Source: Treponema primitia ZAS-2
GTDB taxonomy: Bacteria; Spirochaetota; Spirochaetia; Treponematales; Breznakiellaceae
NCBI RefSeq assembly: GCF_000214375.1
Contig: NC_015578.1
Location: forward strand, 2,728,001 to 2,792,000
Length of the DNA stretch: 64,000 nucleotides
Reading direction: 5' to 3'
The translations under genes were made by a program, and so were the position numbers. Positions within the stretch are counted from its first letter, which is position 1. Each line of letters begins with the position of its first letter. Under the pieces are notes generated by a model, which saw only the letters and a list, made by a program, of their open reading frames with translations, was not told the DNA's origin and did not search any database. Positions 17,577-26,414 of this stretch are shown one piece after another.

Positions 17577-17620
17577 AAAGCGGCTGTCCCGGAAGCTTAT
17601 AGGTTTGGAACAGCCGCTTT
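17577..17620 (-). terminator. Terminator between convergent RACo and methyltransferase 3 genes
   Basis: AAAGCGGCTGT and ACAGCCGCTTT form an 11-bp perfect stem with a 22-nt loop. Reading the minus strand, the stem is followed by a T-rich run (TTGTTTTAG), 13 nt past the stop of the minus-strand gene. It may also stop RACo transcripts. Confidence 0.75.
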
Positions 17621-17633
17621 AGAAAAAATGGAA

Positions 17634-18638
17634 CTAGAACAGCTCCTTACTCATACGATCGATTTCTTCATTGACCGCTTCATATACGCCGGGGAAGGTG
17701 CTGCCTGGGCCGCCCATGGTAAGGCAGGGAATATAGTAGAGTTTGCCGTTATTCCGGCAGGCCCGTTCGACTTCCGAGCGTACCAGCTCTTTTGTCCAGT
17801 CCCCTTTGTCCAATACCCCATTGTTGAGATCACCCATAAAGGATATTTTTCCGCCGTACTTTTTCACCAGGTCGGGAACATTGTTTTGGGTCGTACAGCC
17901 CTGGAAGACATCAACCCCCATTTCGATCATCTGGGGTACCAGGGTCGCGGCATAGGAATCGCTGTGGTGCACAATAATTTCTACTCCGTGACTCTTGTAA
18001 TAAGCGTAGACCTTCTTGTACGAGTCCAGGTAAAACTCGTCAAACATGGCAGGGGACATGAAGGTTGAAATCTGGGTTCCCCAGTCATCGTGGTGGAACA
18101 GGGCATCCGGCTTGAGGTACTTGCAAACCCCTTCGGCATATTTAAGCTCGTATTCGGTTATAAACTCCACCAGTTCATGCATCGCCTCAGGCTCTTCGTA
18201 AAAAGCTGCCAGACAGTCATCGATCCCCATAAGGTAATGAGTCTGTTCAAAAAGCCCGCAAAAGTAACCTACAGTGCAAAAAACATTTTCCCTGTCCACT
18301 GCTCCCGCAATTTTTACATACTGCTCCCAGTCCGAGGCGGGATAGTCGGTTCTCGGCATCTTAACCACGCTCTTCCACTTGGTAATATCCTTGACCACCT
18401 TGTGCGCATCGTCATGCAAGGGGAAGGGGCCGGGATGGCCTTCCACAAACTTAATGGTAACCCCCCAGGAATTGACCGCTTCGCCTCCAGGCGCCGGTCC
18501 CCGGGAATTCACGCCTATCGGGTTTTGCGCCTGATACGCCGGGGTCATGAGAAGATGCAAAGCCTCATACTGCTTAACAAACCGGTCGGGCTTGCCTCCG
18601 TGGATGGTTTCCAGAAAGTTTTGTCTTTTAGTAAGCAT
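17634..18638 (-). CDS. URO-D family protein 3 (methyltransferase-like, lacks the H-x-C motif)
   Basis: This 334-residue URO-D superfamily protein is transcribed toward the RACo gene. At the position where the two paralogues at 9930 and 12341 have HNCG, it has HHSDS (H224, H225, S226, D227), followed by GVDVFQGCTTQNNVPDL and ISFMGDLNNG. It is thus a different subfamily, possibly with altered metal ligation. FHHDDWGTQ near 181-189 is another conserved block. AAGGAGAAATT lies before the ATG. It is divergent from a PucR-type gene across a palindrome-rich region and is probably controlled by it. The substrate is unknown. Confidence 0.75.
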   Translation of the reverse strand: MLTKRQNFLETIHGGKPDRFVKQYEALHLLMTPAYQAQNPIGVNSRGPAPGGEAVNSWGVTIKFVEGHPGPFPLHDDAHKVVKDITKWKSVVKMPRTDYPASDWEQYVKIAGAVDRENVFCTVGYFCGLFEQTHYLMGIDDCLAAFYEEPEAMHELVEFITEYELKYAEGVCKYLKPDALFHHDDWGTQISTFMSPAMFDEFYLDSYKKVYAYYKSHGVEIIVHHSDSYAATLVPQMIEMGVDVFQGCTTQNNVPDLVKKYGGKISFMGDLNNGVLDKGDWTKELVRSEVERACRNNGKLYYIPCLTMGGPGSTFPGVYEAVNEEIDRMSKELF

Positions 18639-18725
18639 AATTTCTCCTTATGAATGTATTGATATTGAGGTTAAACAAACCACAGGCCGAAACCCTGACC
18701 TTTTTATAGCATGTTTTTCTTTACT

Positions 18726-18780
18726 TTGACAGTTTCATAAAGTTGCAACTTTAAAAAATATACGCTACACTTAGTAGCGT
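18726..18780 (+). promoter_or_regulatory. Divergent control region with palindrome inside a promoter
   Basis: TTGACA at 18726-18731 and TTTAAA at 18750-18755 (18 nt apart) frame the perfect 16-nt palindrome TAAAGTTGCAACTTTA at 18738-18753. A second inverted repeat, ACGCTAC-ACTTA-GTAGCGT, lies at 18762-18780. A regulator bound here could act on both divergent genes. Confidence 0.55.
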
Positions 18781-18816
18781 GACCTTGGGCTGGGTCATTA
18801 AAAAGGGAGAGATGCC

Positions 18817-20352
18817 ATTCAAATCACTTCATCCATGCTTTTTTACCTATTTGAAAAAAAACAGAGACTTAGCTATCTGAGCGGAGGTTCCGGGAGTTTT
18901 GTTTCTTCGGTCCGGGTCCTTGATACGGATAGCCCGGAGCCGGATTTTTTGTATATATGCGGCAGCCTGGAAGATCTGGACCGTATTACAAAACCGGTTT
19001 CCTGTTCTTTCCTGCTTACCGGCCCGGTGGAGAAACAGAGCATACCGGAGCAGCTGCGCGGCCTGGACATAGCCTGCGTTACCGAGTCTACGCCGGTGGT
19101 CAAGGTTCTACAGGATGTTTTTGCCTTGATCCTGAGCCTGGTGAATTGGGACATCCGCCTTAATAACGCCAGCTTTGAAGGAACCGAGTATGCCAATTTA
19201 TTTAAAATTATCCGGGAACAGTTTACCATGCCCTTTCTCCTCCATGACCGGAATTTTGGAATTATTGCCTATTCTCAGGATAGTTTAGCGGATCCAAAAA
19301 GGGAACTTGTCCCCATAGAGAGGGTTAATGAAATAATTATGGAAGAGGGGACGGTTCACAAAATTTTTGAACATCGGGAGCCCTATATTTACCCCCCCTT
19401 TCCCTGTGAAGAACGGTGGCTCTGTAGTAATTTTTTCAGCGGAAACCACTTTGAATGCCGTTTTATCGCCGCTTACGATCAAAGTTCCCCCAATATAAAC
19501 GGGCAGTTGGAATTGCTGAAGATTTGCTGCGCTTACACAGGCAAAATTTTTATCAATAAATCGGGGAAGCTGATCGACAAAAGACAGAATGAAGAACTCC
19601 ATGAATTGATACGGAGTTATATCCAACAGTCAAGCGATCTTACCGGTCAGGATATTATCCCCATTATCAAAAGGACAGACTGGCAAATACAGGATCAATA
19701 TAGGGTAGTGATTTTTCGTATGCCCGATGCCATGGAGTTTAAAAACAGCTCATCCTATCTGTGCAGATACCTGGAAACCGATGTTATACATTCCTGCGCA
19801 CTGATTATGGAGCCCCTGATTATATGGATAATGAATTACCGGTTTCAGGGAAAGACGAAATATCAATTTGGGGATTACCGTAAAGTAGTTCCCTATCTGG
19901 TTCGGGAATTTAACTGTAAGGCGGGAATGTCAAACAAGATGGGTTCTTTTATGGGCCTGCGGGACGCTTACACCCAGGCCAATGCGGCGCTGCGATTGGG
20001 GGAAAAAAAGGATCCCCATCTTTGGTGTTATAATTTTGCTGACTATACCATGGAATATATTACCGATCGCCTTACCAGCGAGTTATCCCCGGAAAACATG
20101 CTCCACCCCGGGGTTATCGCCCTTACGGAATACGATAAACAAAACGGCACTGAATATCTGAAGACTATCCAATATTTTTCTGATGCGCGGTATAATATGA
20201 CGACTGCAGCTGCAAGGCTGCCGGTTCACCGCTTAACTTTTCTGCGCCGCTTGGAAAAGATAAAGGAGATATCCAGGATAGATTTTGAAAACTCCGATGA
20301 ACTGCTCCTTATCCAGCTTTCATTAAATATTTTGGGCGCCTCTAAAAACTAA
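18817..20352 (+). CDS. PucR-type transcriptional regulator 1 (probable ATT start)
   Basis: The protein is about 511 residues long with a C-terminal PucR/CdaR helix-turn-helix (YNMTTAAARLPVHRLTFLRR) and a preceding GGDEF-like regulatory region, as in the PucR family. The first in-frame ATG at 18835 is 24 nt from the ribosome site GGGAGAG (18805-18811). ATT at 18817 is at proper spacing and gives xQITSSMLFYLF, which aligns with the N-terminus MRISADILFMEL of the paralogue at 20374-21945. The gene is divergent from URO-D gene 3. It probably regulates methyl-substrate genes; the effector is unknown. Confidence 0.8.
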   Translation: MQITSSMLFYLFEKKQRLSYLSGGSGSFVSSVRVLDTDSPEPDFLYICGSLEDLDRITKPVSCSFLLTGPVEKQSIPEQLRGLDIACVTESTPVVKVLQDVFALILSLVNWDIRLNNASFEGTEYANLFKIIREQFTMPFLLHDRNFGIIAYSQDSLADPKRELVPIERVNEIIMEEGTVHKIFEHREPYIYPPFPCEERWLCSNFFSGNHFECRFIAAYDQSSPNINGQLELLKICCAYTGKIFINKSGKLIDKRQNEELHELIRSYIQQSSDLTGQDIIPIIKRTDWQIQDQYRVVIFRMPDAMEFKNSSSYLCRYLETDVIHSCALIMEPLIIWIMNYRFQGKTKYQFGDYRKVVPYLVREFNCKAGMSNKMGSFMGLRDAYTQANAALRLGEKKDPHLWCYNFADYTMEYITDRLTSELSPENMLHPGVIALTEYDKQNGTEYLKTIQYFSDARYNMTTAAARLPVHRLTFLRRLEKIKEISRIDFENSDELLLIQLSLNILGASKN

Positions 20353-20373
20353 CCGGATTTTTGGGGATTCCCA

Positions 20374-21945
20374 TCATTCCTGCCCGGTATCCAGTTCCAG
20401 CAATTTAAATGACAACAGCAAATACCACTGATTGCTGCTGTCTTCGATATTCAAACCGCTTATTTCCCTGATCCGTTCCAGCCGATATGTAAGGGTACTA
20501 CGGTGTATGGATAATTCTATAGCCGTCCCGGTGATATTCAAATGATTTTCCAGATATTTTAAAAGGGTTCGGAATAAATCGGCTTTATGCTTACGATCAT
20601 AATCACGCAGTTTTATTAATTCAGGTGAACAGATCATGGAGGGAGGAAATTCGCCGGCACAAAAGTCAAGGATCAGGGATTTAACAATATTTTTAAAATA
20701 ATACAAATGAGCCAGAGGGCTGCTGCGATTGCCTGCCTTTAACGCCAATTCCGCCTGTCGGTAATACAGTTTTAATGTATCAAAACCCGAAAATTTATCG
20801 CTGATACCGGCTTTAAGATTATTATTAATGAGGAATGTGCCCATGATAACCGAAAACCGGTCGACTTTTTCCCCCGAAAAGCCGTCAAAGCTGTCAATTT
20901 TCGCGTCCGGGATGTTCTCACCCATATCATTCATATTGATAAATACCGCTACTGCAGCATCGTACTCAAAAACACAGGCTTCGGGAATAATTTCTTTTAT
21001 ACCTGCCTCTATAAAAGAAAGGGCGGGATGTTCATCATAACTTGAGTCAAAGAAAACTTTCATACATACATACTGATAATCATCGATCCAGTTGAATGTG
21101 CCAAGCAGCTCTTTAATAGAAACTGCATCGGTAAATTCTCCAATCAGAATATTCCTGATAATGTTTGGTAAAACCATCTGCCTGGCAGCATCTGCGGATG
21201 ACCCTGTTATAATCGGCTGAACCCTCTCCGCCAAATGTTCTAGAAGGGCGCTGTCACTGGGGTTAAATTTTCGGGAATATTCCAGAACCAACAGCCGGTA
21301 TTGCAAACGGTTTTTTTGAAAAATGTTCACATAAAGGCTGCGGACGCCGGTTATACTGGTGGGGAACAGTACTGCCCGCTGCATGGAATAAATATCGTAC
21401 TCTGAAAGATCAATATGATCAGCGTCTTTTTCCTGTAGTATATAGGGCATCCGGGGAAATGCATCGGTATATTTTTTTGAAAAACTGATAACCTTGTAAT
21501 AATTATCATGGAGAATCAGTGGGTTATTGAATATGTTATCACTGGCATCAAGCATGGCCTGGATATCCCTGTTATGGTTCAGAGCTTCCAGAAGATCTGC
21601 ATCCCATTTATCGAAACGGGAATAGATATTCTGCACTATATCATAAATATCCAGGGGCAAAACATCACGGAAGGTAAAAATAGCTTCGAATAATCCAAAA
21701 TATTTTTCCACGGTCCCCAAATTTGTATTTGGCTGCATATATAAAAGGATGGAACGGGTTTTTTTATCCGGCACGGCGCTTACCGTATTTGCATCGCATA
21801 TATAGATCTGATCATCCTTTACAACCGTACCATCCCGTAAAAACTGCGGCCGCTCAAGGGTAAGTTCACCGTTCAGGTTACCAAAAAACGCAACTGTAAA
21901 CCTGCCGCTTAATTCCATGAACAGTATATCTGCGCTAATCCTCAT
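20374..21945 (-). CDS. PucR-type transcriptional regulator 2
   Basis: This 523-residue protein has the same architecture as its convergent neighbour: an N-terminal sensory region, a middle domain with LKAGISDKFSGFDTLKLYYRQAELALKAG, and a C-terminal helix-turn-helix (HLNITGTAIELSIHRSTLTY). Its ATG overlaps the ispH stop by 4 nt (ATGA at 21945-21942), so it is translated from the sec-ispH mRNA. The stop lies 21 nt from that of regulator 1. The two PucR genes probably arose by duplication; this copy has been tied to a housekeeping operon. Confidence 0.85.
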   Translation of the reverse strand: MRISADILFMELSGRFTVAFFGNLNGELTLERPQFLRDGTVVKDDQIYICDANTVSAVPDKKTRSILLYMQPNTNLGTVEKYFGLFEAIFTFRDVLPLDIYDIVQNIYSRFDKWDADLLEALNHNRDIQAMLDASDNIFNNPLILHDNYYKVISFSKKYTDAFPRMPYILQEKDADHIDLSEYDIYSMQRAVLFPTSITGVRSLYVNIFQKNRLQYRLLVLEYSRKFNPSDSALLEHLAERVQPIITGSSADAARQMVLPNIIRNILIGEFTDAVSIKELLGTFNWIDDYQYVCMKVFFDSSYDEHPALSFIEAGIKEIIPEACVFEYDAAVAVFINMNDMGENIPDAKIDSFDGFSGEKVDRFSVIMGTFLINNNLKAGISDKFSGFDTLKLYYRQAELALKAGNRSSPLAHLYYFKNIVKSLILDFCAGEFPPSMICSPELIKLRDYDRKHKADLFRTLLKYLENHLNITGTAIELSIHRSTLTYRLERIREISGLNIEDSSNQWYLLLSFKLLELDTGQE

Positions 21946-22832
21946 GGTTCAGGCCCCTCTTTCAACAGCGCCTTTTCTATAGCGCCAATCAGGCTTTCTG
22001 GGGTTGAAGCCCCGGCGCAAAGCCCCAGGGTTTTAAATGTCCTTGTCTCCGGAGGAATTTCAGCGGGGGATTCAACCAACCATGCGGGTTTTCCCTCCTG
22101 ACGGGCTATGGCAAGGAGCCGCCGGGTATTGGCGGAGGAGCGGCCCCCGGCGACGACTATGGCATCCGCCTCAGCGCAGAGGGAACGGAGGCTGTCCTGC
22201 CGCGCTTCGGTGGCCCCGCAGATGGTATCCAATAGCTCCAGGGCGGGAAAAAATGAGCGGATGCGCTCTTCGATCGCCCTATACTCAGCGGGGCTTATGG
22301 TGGTCTGCCCGATGAGAGCGGTCCTGGCCTCAGGATCTTCCCGTAAAAGTTTTTTTGCAGCTTCCGCCGCTTCGGTGCTATTTGCGGCCAGGATGCAATG
22401 GGGGGCATAACCCTGAATGCCGATAATCTCCCCATGATCCCGGTCGCCGGCGAGGAATATCCGGTATCCCTCTTCGTGGAGGGCACGAGCTTTTAACTGA
22501 CTGGCTTTAACTTTGGGACAGGTGGCGTCTACGAGATGAGCCTTCCGGTTTACCAGGGTCAGCTCCAACTGGGGGGTGATCCCATGGGCACGTATAATTA
22601 CGGTGGAGGCGCTAAGGTCTAGAGGAAGTTCATCCCCATCCAGAACCTCAAGACCCTGCCCTTTCAGGGCGTCCATAGCCTGGGGGTTGTGGATCAGGGG
22701 ACCCATGGCAAACACCCGGCCCGGGCCGGATCTTTGCTTCAGGGTTTTTTCCGCCATATCCATGGCCCGACGGACCCCCATGCAATACCCCAGAATACGG
22801 GCGCGGATTACCTTCACTGAAGTGAATTGCAC
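21942..22832 (-). CDS. ispH: 4-hydroxy-3-methylbut-2-enyl diphosphate reductase
   Basis: This 296-residue Fe-S enzyme catalyses the last step of the MEP isoprenoid pathway, making IPP and DMAPP. The three cluster cysteines are present: C17 (LGYCMGV), C105 (DATCPKV) and C205 (DTICGAT). The substrate residues H48, H83, H133 and E135 (DRDHGEI) are also visible. The start is a GTG, since no ATG fits, and the ribosome site is weak. It follows secF by 15 nt and so is probably read from the yajC-secDF transcript, an unusual but plausible envelope-linked arrangement. Confidence 0.95.
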   Translation of the reverse strand: MQFTSVKVIRARILGYCMGVRRAMDMAEKTLKQRSGPGRVFAMGPLIHNPQAMDALKGQGLEVLDGDELPLDLSASTVIIRAHGITPQLELTLVNRKAHLVDATCPKVKASQLKARALHEEGYRIFLAGDRDHGEIIGIQGYAPHCILAANSTEAAEAAKKLLREDPEARTALIGQTTISPAEYRAIEERIRSFFPALELLDTICGATEARQDSLRSLCAEADAIVVAGGRSSANTRRLLAIARQEGKPAWLVESPAEIPPETRTFKTLGLCAGASTPESLIGAIEKALLKEGPEP

Positions 22833-22847
22833 CGCCCTACTTTGTAC

Positions 22848-24068
22848 TTACACACTTACTTTTACCACGGCGGACCTTTTCTTAGCCCGTTTTTTTGCCT
22901 GGACGTCCCAGAAATTGACAAACCCGGAGGCGATAAAGATAGTAGAATACACCCCGGAAAGCATACCTACCAACAGGGCCTGGGCAAAATCCTTCATGGA
23001 CCCGGTGGTAAATATAAAGAGGGATAAAACCGCCAGCATAGTGGTAAGGGTGGTAATAATGGTACGGCTCAGGGTTTCTGTCATGGCCCGATCCAGAACG
23101 TCTACAAAGGCGGCATCGGGATAGATACGCCGGGTTTCCCGGATACGGTCGAAGATAACGATAGTATCGTTGATGGAATACCCTAAGATGGTGAGGATCG
23201 CCGCAATGGTGGTGGTGTTAAATTCCATACGGGTCCAGGTTACAAAGGCCACGATGATAAGGGCATCATGGGCAATGGCCAGAACCGCGCCTATGGCGAA
23301 TTGGGGCTTAAACCGTATGGAAGCATAGATCAGGATTAAGAGCAGGGTAAGGGCCATGAGGATACCCGCCTGATCCGAGAGCTGCTTGGAAAACCGGGAA
23401 CCTACATAGTCCGACCGGGTTACCGCTACCCCGCCTGTTCCAAAGACCTCTTCCAGGACAGAGATAATTTTTTCCGCAGGAATTCCCTGGCCACCATCAA
23501 TTTCACTATCCTCCATACGGATCATAAAATTACGATCCGCGTCCTGTCCCAGAACCTGGACCGAAACAGTTCCCAGGGGTGTTAAGGCGGAGCGGACATC
23601 CTCAATGGGGATCACCGGTAAGTTGTCGGGGAGGTAGTGGATCCTATAGGGATCCGAACCAAGCTGGGGATTACCCTGGGCGCTCTGGACCAGGGATAGT
23701 GATACTGCGCTGCCCGGAGCCGAGGTATTTACCTGTATTCCATCCACCGTGGAAGACAGGGCAGCGGTTAAAGTACCGATGCTTGGGTAGGCGGTGAAAG
23801 GAAAGTTATGGGTTACCCCTTCTACACCGGAACCGGATATAACAATATAGAAACCATTACGGTCCATAGAAACAGAGGCGTTTCCCCGGCCATTGTAGGT
23901 CAGGGAAAAAGCCGTGGGGGCAAACTGCACTTCCTGGATGAGCCCTGCCTGGAAATCGACCCCCAGGTTAAAGCCCTTTAAGGAATAGCTGATAAGCCCC
24001 CCAATAATCAAGACCGTCGAAACAATCGCCGTAGGAACAAACAAGCGCGAAAAACGAATAATCTTCAT
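22848..24068 (-). CDS. secF: Protein translocase subunit SecF
   Basis: This 406-residue RND-type inner-membrane protein partners SecD in proton-driven late steps of Sec export. It has a short N-terminal helix, a long periplasmic segment (about 30-210), and a block of five helices with GYSINDTIVIFDRIRE, the typical SecF TM4-TM5 motif. It is longer than the usual ~310 residues because the periplasmic part is enlarged, with about 90 extra residues. The ATG overlaps the secD stop by one base (TAATG). Confidence 0.96.
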   Translation of the reverse strand: MKIIRFSRLFVPTAIVSTVLIIGGLISYSLKGFNLGVDFQAGLIQEVQFAPTAFSLTYNGRGNASVSMDRNGFYIVISGSGVEGVTHNFPFTAYPSIGTLTAALSSTVDGIQVNTSAPGSAVSLSLVQSAQGNPQLGSDPYRIHYLPDNLPVIPIEDVRSALTPLGTVSVQVLGQDADRNFMIRMEDSEIDGGQGIPAEKIISVLEEVFGTGGVAVTRSDYVGSRFSKQLSDQAGILMALTLLLILIYASIRFKPQFAIGAVLAIAHDALIIVAFVTWTRMEFNTTTIAAILTILGYSINDTIVIFDRIRETRRIYPDAAFVDVLDRAMTETLSRTIITTLTTMLAVLSLFIFTTGSMKDFAQALLVGMLSGVYSTIFIASGFVNFWDVQAKKRAKKRSAVVKVSV

Positions 24069-25810
24069 TATTTGATCCCCCGTGAGACTTCACCGATTTT
24101 TGGGGAGAACCAGCTGACTGAAAGCTTTTTACTGCCCAACACGTCGGTGCCGAAGTCAAAGATAAGCCGCGATACAAAAAGGGCGGTAAAGACCGAGGAA
24201 AACACCCCGATGGCCAAGCTGACCGCAAAGCCCTGAATGGGGCCGGAGCCGAGCTGGGAAAGGAACAGGGCGGCAATAAAGGTAGTGATATTGGAGTCCA
24301 TGATGGCCCAGAAGGCCTTGTTGAACCCCGCATCTATGGCGGCTTTCCGGGACTTGCCCAGCCGCAGTTCCTCCTTCATCCGCTCAAAGATGATAACATT
24401 GGCGTCCACCGCCATGCCTATGGTCAGGATGAAGCCGGCGATACTGGGCAGGGTCAGGGTAAAGTTAAAGGCTGAAAGTATGCTGCCCATGAGGTAAATA
24501 TTCAGGACTTGGGCGACAACCGCATTTACCCCGGACCCTTTATAGTAAGCAAGCATGAAGATCATCACCACTGCCAGGCCGCCGAGCAAGGCATAAAGCC
24601 CCTGGCGTATGGTATCCGACCCCATGGAGGCGCCGATGGCCTGCTGGTTGACTACCTCAAGCTCCACGGGCAATGCCGCGGTTCGCAGGGTAAGGGCAAT
24701 ATTATTGGCTTCTTCCAGGCCGAACCCGGTGAGCCGCACTTGGTCCCGTATGGGGGACTGGATGGTGGCCTGGGACTTAACCCGGTCATCCAGCACTATG
24801 GCCAAGGGTATACCCACGTTGTTGGAGGTAAGCTCATAGAAAATATCCCCCCCCTCGGCATCCAGCCCGAAGGTAACCTCAGGCTGGCCGTTCAGGGAAT
24901 TCCGTTCCACCAGGGCGCTCTGTATATGGTTGCCGTCCAGGCCGATTTCACGTTTGATCGCCGTATACCCGGTAAATTCGTCCAAGCCGTAGCGGTCCTT
25001 GGTATAGACCCCCCGGATAATCACGTCCGCAGGCACGATGGAAGGATCGATAAGTTCTCCGGCGCTGTTAAAGGTTGATGTGGGATGGGTGGCGTAATAC
25101 TGGTTGAAGGTACTGAGGGCGTCCCGATCCACAATATGGAAGTTCAGCCCCCCCTTGCCCATGATGATGGAACCGATCCGTTCCGGGTCCGCAGCTCCGG
25201 GTATTTCCACATAGATCTGGTCCGCCCCCTGGCGGCGTATCACCGGCTCGGTAAGGCCGAACTTGTCGATACGACTGTTCAGCACTTCCAGGGCCCGATT
25301 TACCGCATCGGTCCGATCTTCTTCGGTAAGTTCCCTGCCCAGCCGGTCCCGAAGAGCGTCCATGTCGGCCTGCAACACGATACTTAAGCCCCCGGAAAGA
25401 TCCAGACCCAACTGGACTGCATTTTTCTGAAGGTCCTTTAGCTTGAAGATATTTTCACGATACCGAGTTTCAATGGTTTCCTGGGCTTCCTGGCGGCTTA
25501 TAAAGCTGGAAAGCACCGTCTGGGCATTCCACACCGCATTTTTAAGATCCCGGTTGTTCTTTTTGGCAATAGTTGTGAGGAAGGAAAGCCGTTCCGGCAC
25601 ATCAGCGCCGGAACGGGCCGCATCTATCAAGGATTGAAGATCCGCCTGGGCTGTCTGGGAAGCATATATTTTAATCTGCTCCCGGGATCCCAAAGCCAAA
25701 ACCTGATCTTCCTTGGGAACCATAAAATACCAACGTATAGTTGGAAACAGGAAGACAAAACACACCCCAATCGTCAGAAGGACGATTAAGAACCGATATC
25801 GTTTACTCAT
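24068..25810 (-). CDS. secD: Protein translocase subunit SecD
   Basis: This 580-residue SecD has an N-terminal helix, the periplasmic P1 domain with LDLSGGLSIVLQADM, NSRIDKFGL and PVIRRQGADQIYVEIPG, and a C-terminal six-helix domain containing TIGMAVDANVIIFERMKEE, the proton-relay Asp motif. It works with SecF and YajC at the SecYEG channel. The intergenic stretch from yajC (81 nt) is rich in inverted repeats. Confidence 0.97.
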   Translation of the reverse strand: MSKRYRFLIVLLTIGVCFVFLFPTIRWYFMVPKEDQVLALGSREQIKIYASQTAQADLQSLIDAARSGADVPERLSFLTTIAKKNNRDLKNAVWNAQTVLSSFISRQEAQETIETRYRENIFKLKDLQKNAVQLGLDLSGGLSIVLQADMDALRDRLGRELTEEDRTDAVNRALEVLNSRIDKFGLTEPVIRRQGADQIYVEIPGAADPERIGSIIMGKGGLNFHIVDRDALSTFNQYYATHPTSTFNSAGELIDPSIVPADVIIRGVYTKDRYGLDEFTGYTAIKREIGLDGNHIQSALVERNSLNGQPEVTFGLDAEGGDIFYELTSNNVGIPLAIVLDDRVKSQATIQSPIRDQVRLTGFGLEEANNIALTLRTAALPVELEVVNQQAIGASMGSDTIRQGLYALLGGLAVVMIFMLAYYKGSGVNAVVAQVLNIYLMGSILSAFNFTLTLPSIAGFILTIGMAVDANVIIFERMKEELRLGKSRKAAIDAGFNKAFWAIMDSNITTFIAALFLSQLGSGPIQGFAVSLAIGVFSSVFTALFVSRLIFDFGTDVLGSKKLSVSWFSPKIGEVSRGIK

Positions 25811-25823
25811 GTATCCGCTCCAC

Positions 25824-25885
25824 GAAGCGGATGCTTGATGTTTGAAACATAACGCTCCAAGCGCCCTGTTTCATGCATCCGCTTC
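25824..25885 (-). other. Intercistronic long-range stem-loop between yajC and secD
   Basis: GAAGCGGATGC (25824-25834) is perfectly complementary to GCATCCGCTTC (25875-25885). The 40-nt loop holds further pairs (TGAAACA with TGTTTCA). A third copy of the core, ATCCGCT (25813-25819), can pair alternatively with AGCGGAT (25826-25832), giving two mutually exclusive folds close to the secD start. Confidence 0.6.
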
Positions 25886-25891
25886 AAAAAA

Positions 25892-26317
25892 TTAGTTCTT
25901 AGAATCTTCCGCACCACCCTCCTGGGCAGGCTTGTCATCCGAGGTTTCCGTTTTCTTATCTTCGATCTTTTCAACCTTTTCGGCTTTTCCGCCACCATCC
26001 GCCACCACCGTGGCTATGGCACTGCGGCTGAATTCGACCTTGACGCTTTCGTCTATTTTAACTACCACCGTGGATTCCTTCACGGTCTGGATAACCCCGT
26101 GGATACCGCCGATAGTGACGATTTTATCGCCCTTTTTTATGGCATTCAGCATTTTCTGGGTTTCTTTCTGTTTTTTGTTCTGGGGCCGGATGATAAGAAA
26201 GTAGAAGATACCAATGATCAGGATAAAGGGAACAAAGGTGCTGATAATGGAACCGGAACCCCCACCCTCGGCCCCTCCCTGGGCGCCCAAAAGAAGAGAA
26301 AAAATAAGTGAATTCAT
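25892..26317 (-). CDS. yajC: Preprotein translocase subunit YajC
   Basis: This 141-residue protein has one N-terminal transmembrane helix followed by FLIIRPQNKKQKETQKML, the YajC signature, and GDKIVTIGGIHGVI. The C-terminal tail (about 105-141) is unusually long and rich in Lys, Glu and Asp. It is the first gene of the sec operon, with AAGGATG before the ATG. Confidence 0.95.
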   Translation of the reverse strand: MNSLIFSLLLGAQGGAEGGGSGSIISTFVPFILIIGIFYFLIIRPQNKKQKETQKMLNAIKKGDKIVTIGGIHGVIQTVKESTVVVKIDESVKVEFSRSAIATVVADGGGKAEKVEKIEDKKTETSDDKPAQEGGAEDSKN

Positions 26318-26414
26318 AGTTTAACATCCTTACGTAAATAGAGCTTTTTGTACGCTAGCATGGGAGGGCGGGGAGGGTCAAGGGGAGGAAAAGAAATTCA
26401 GTTTATGATGGCTG

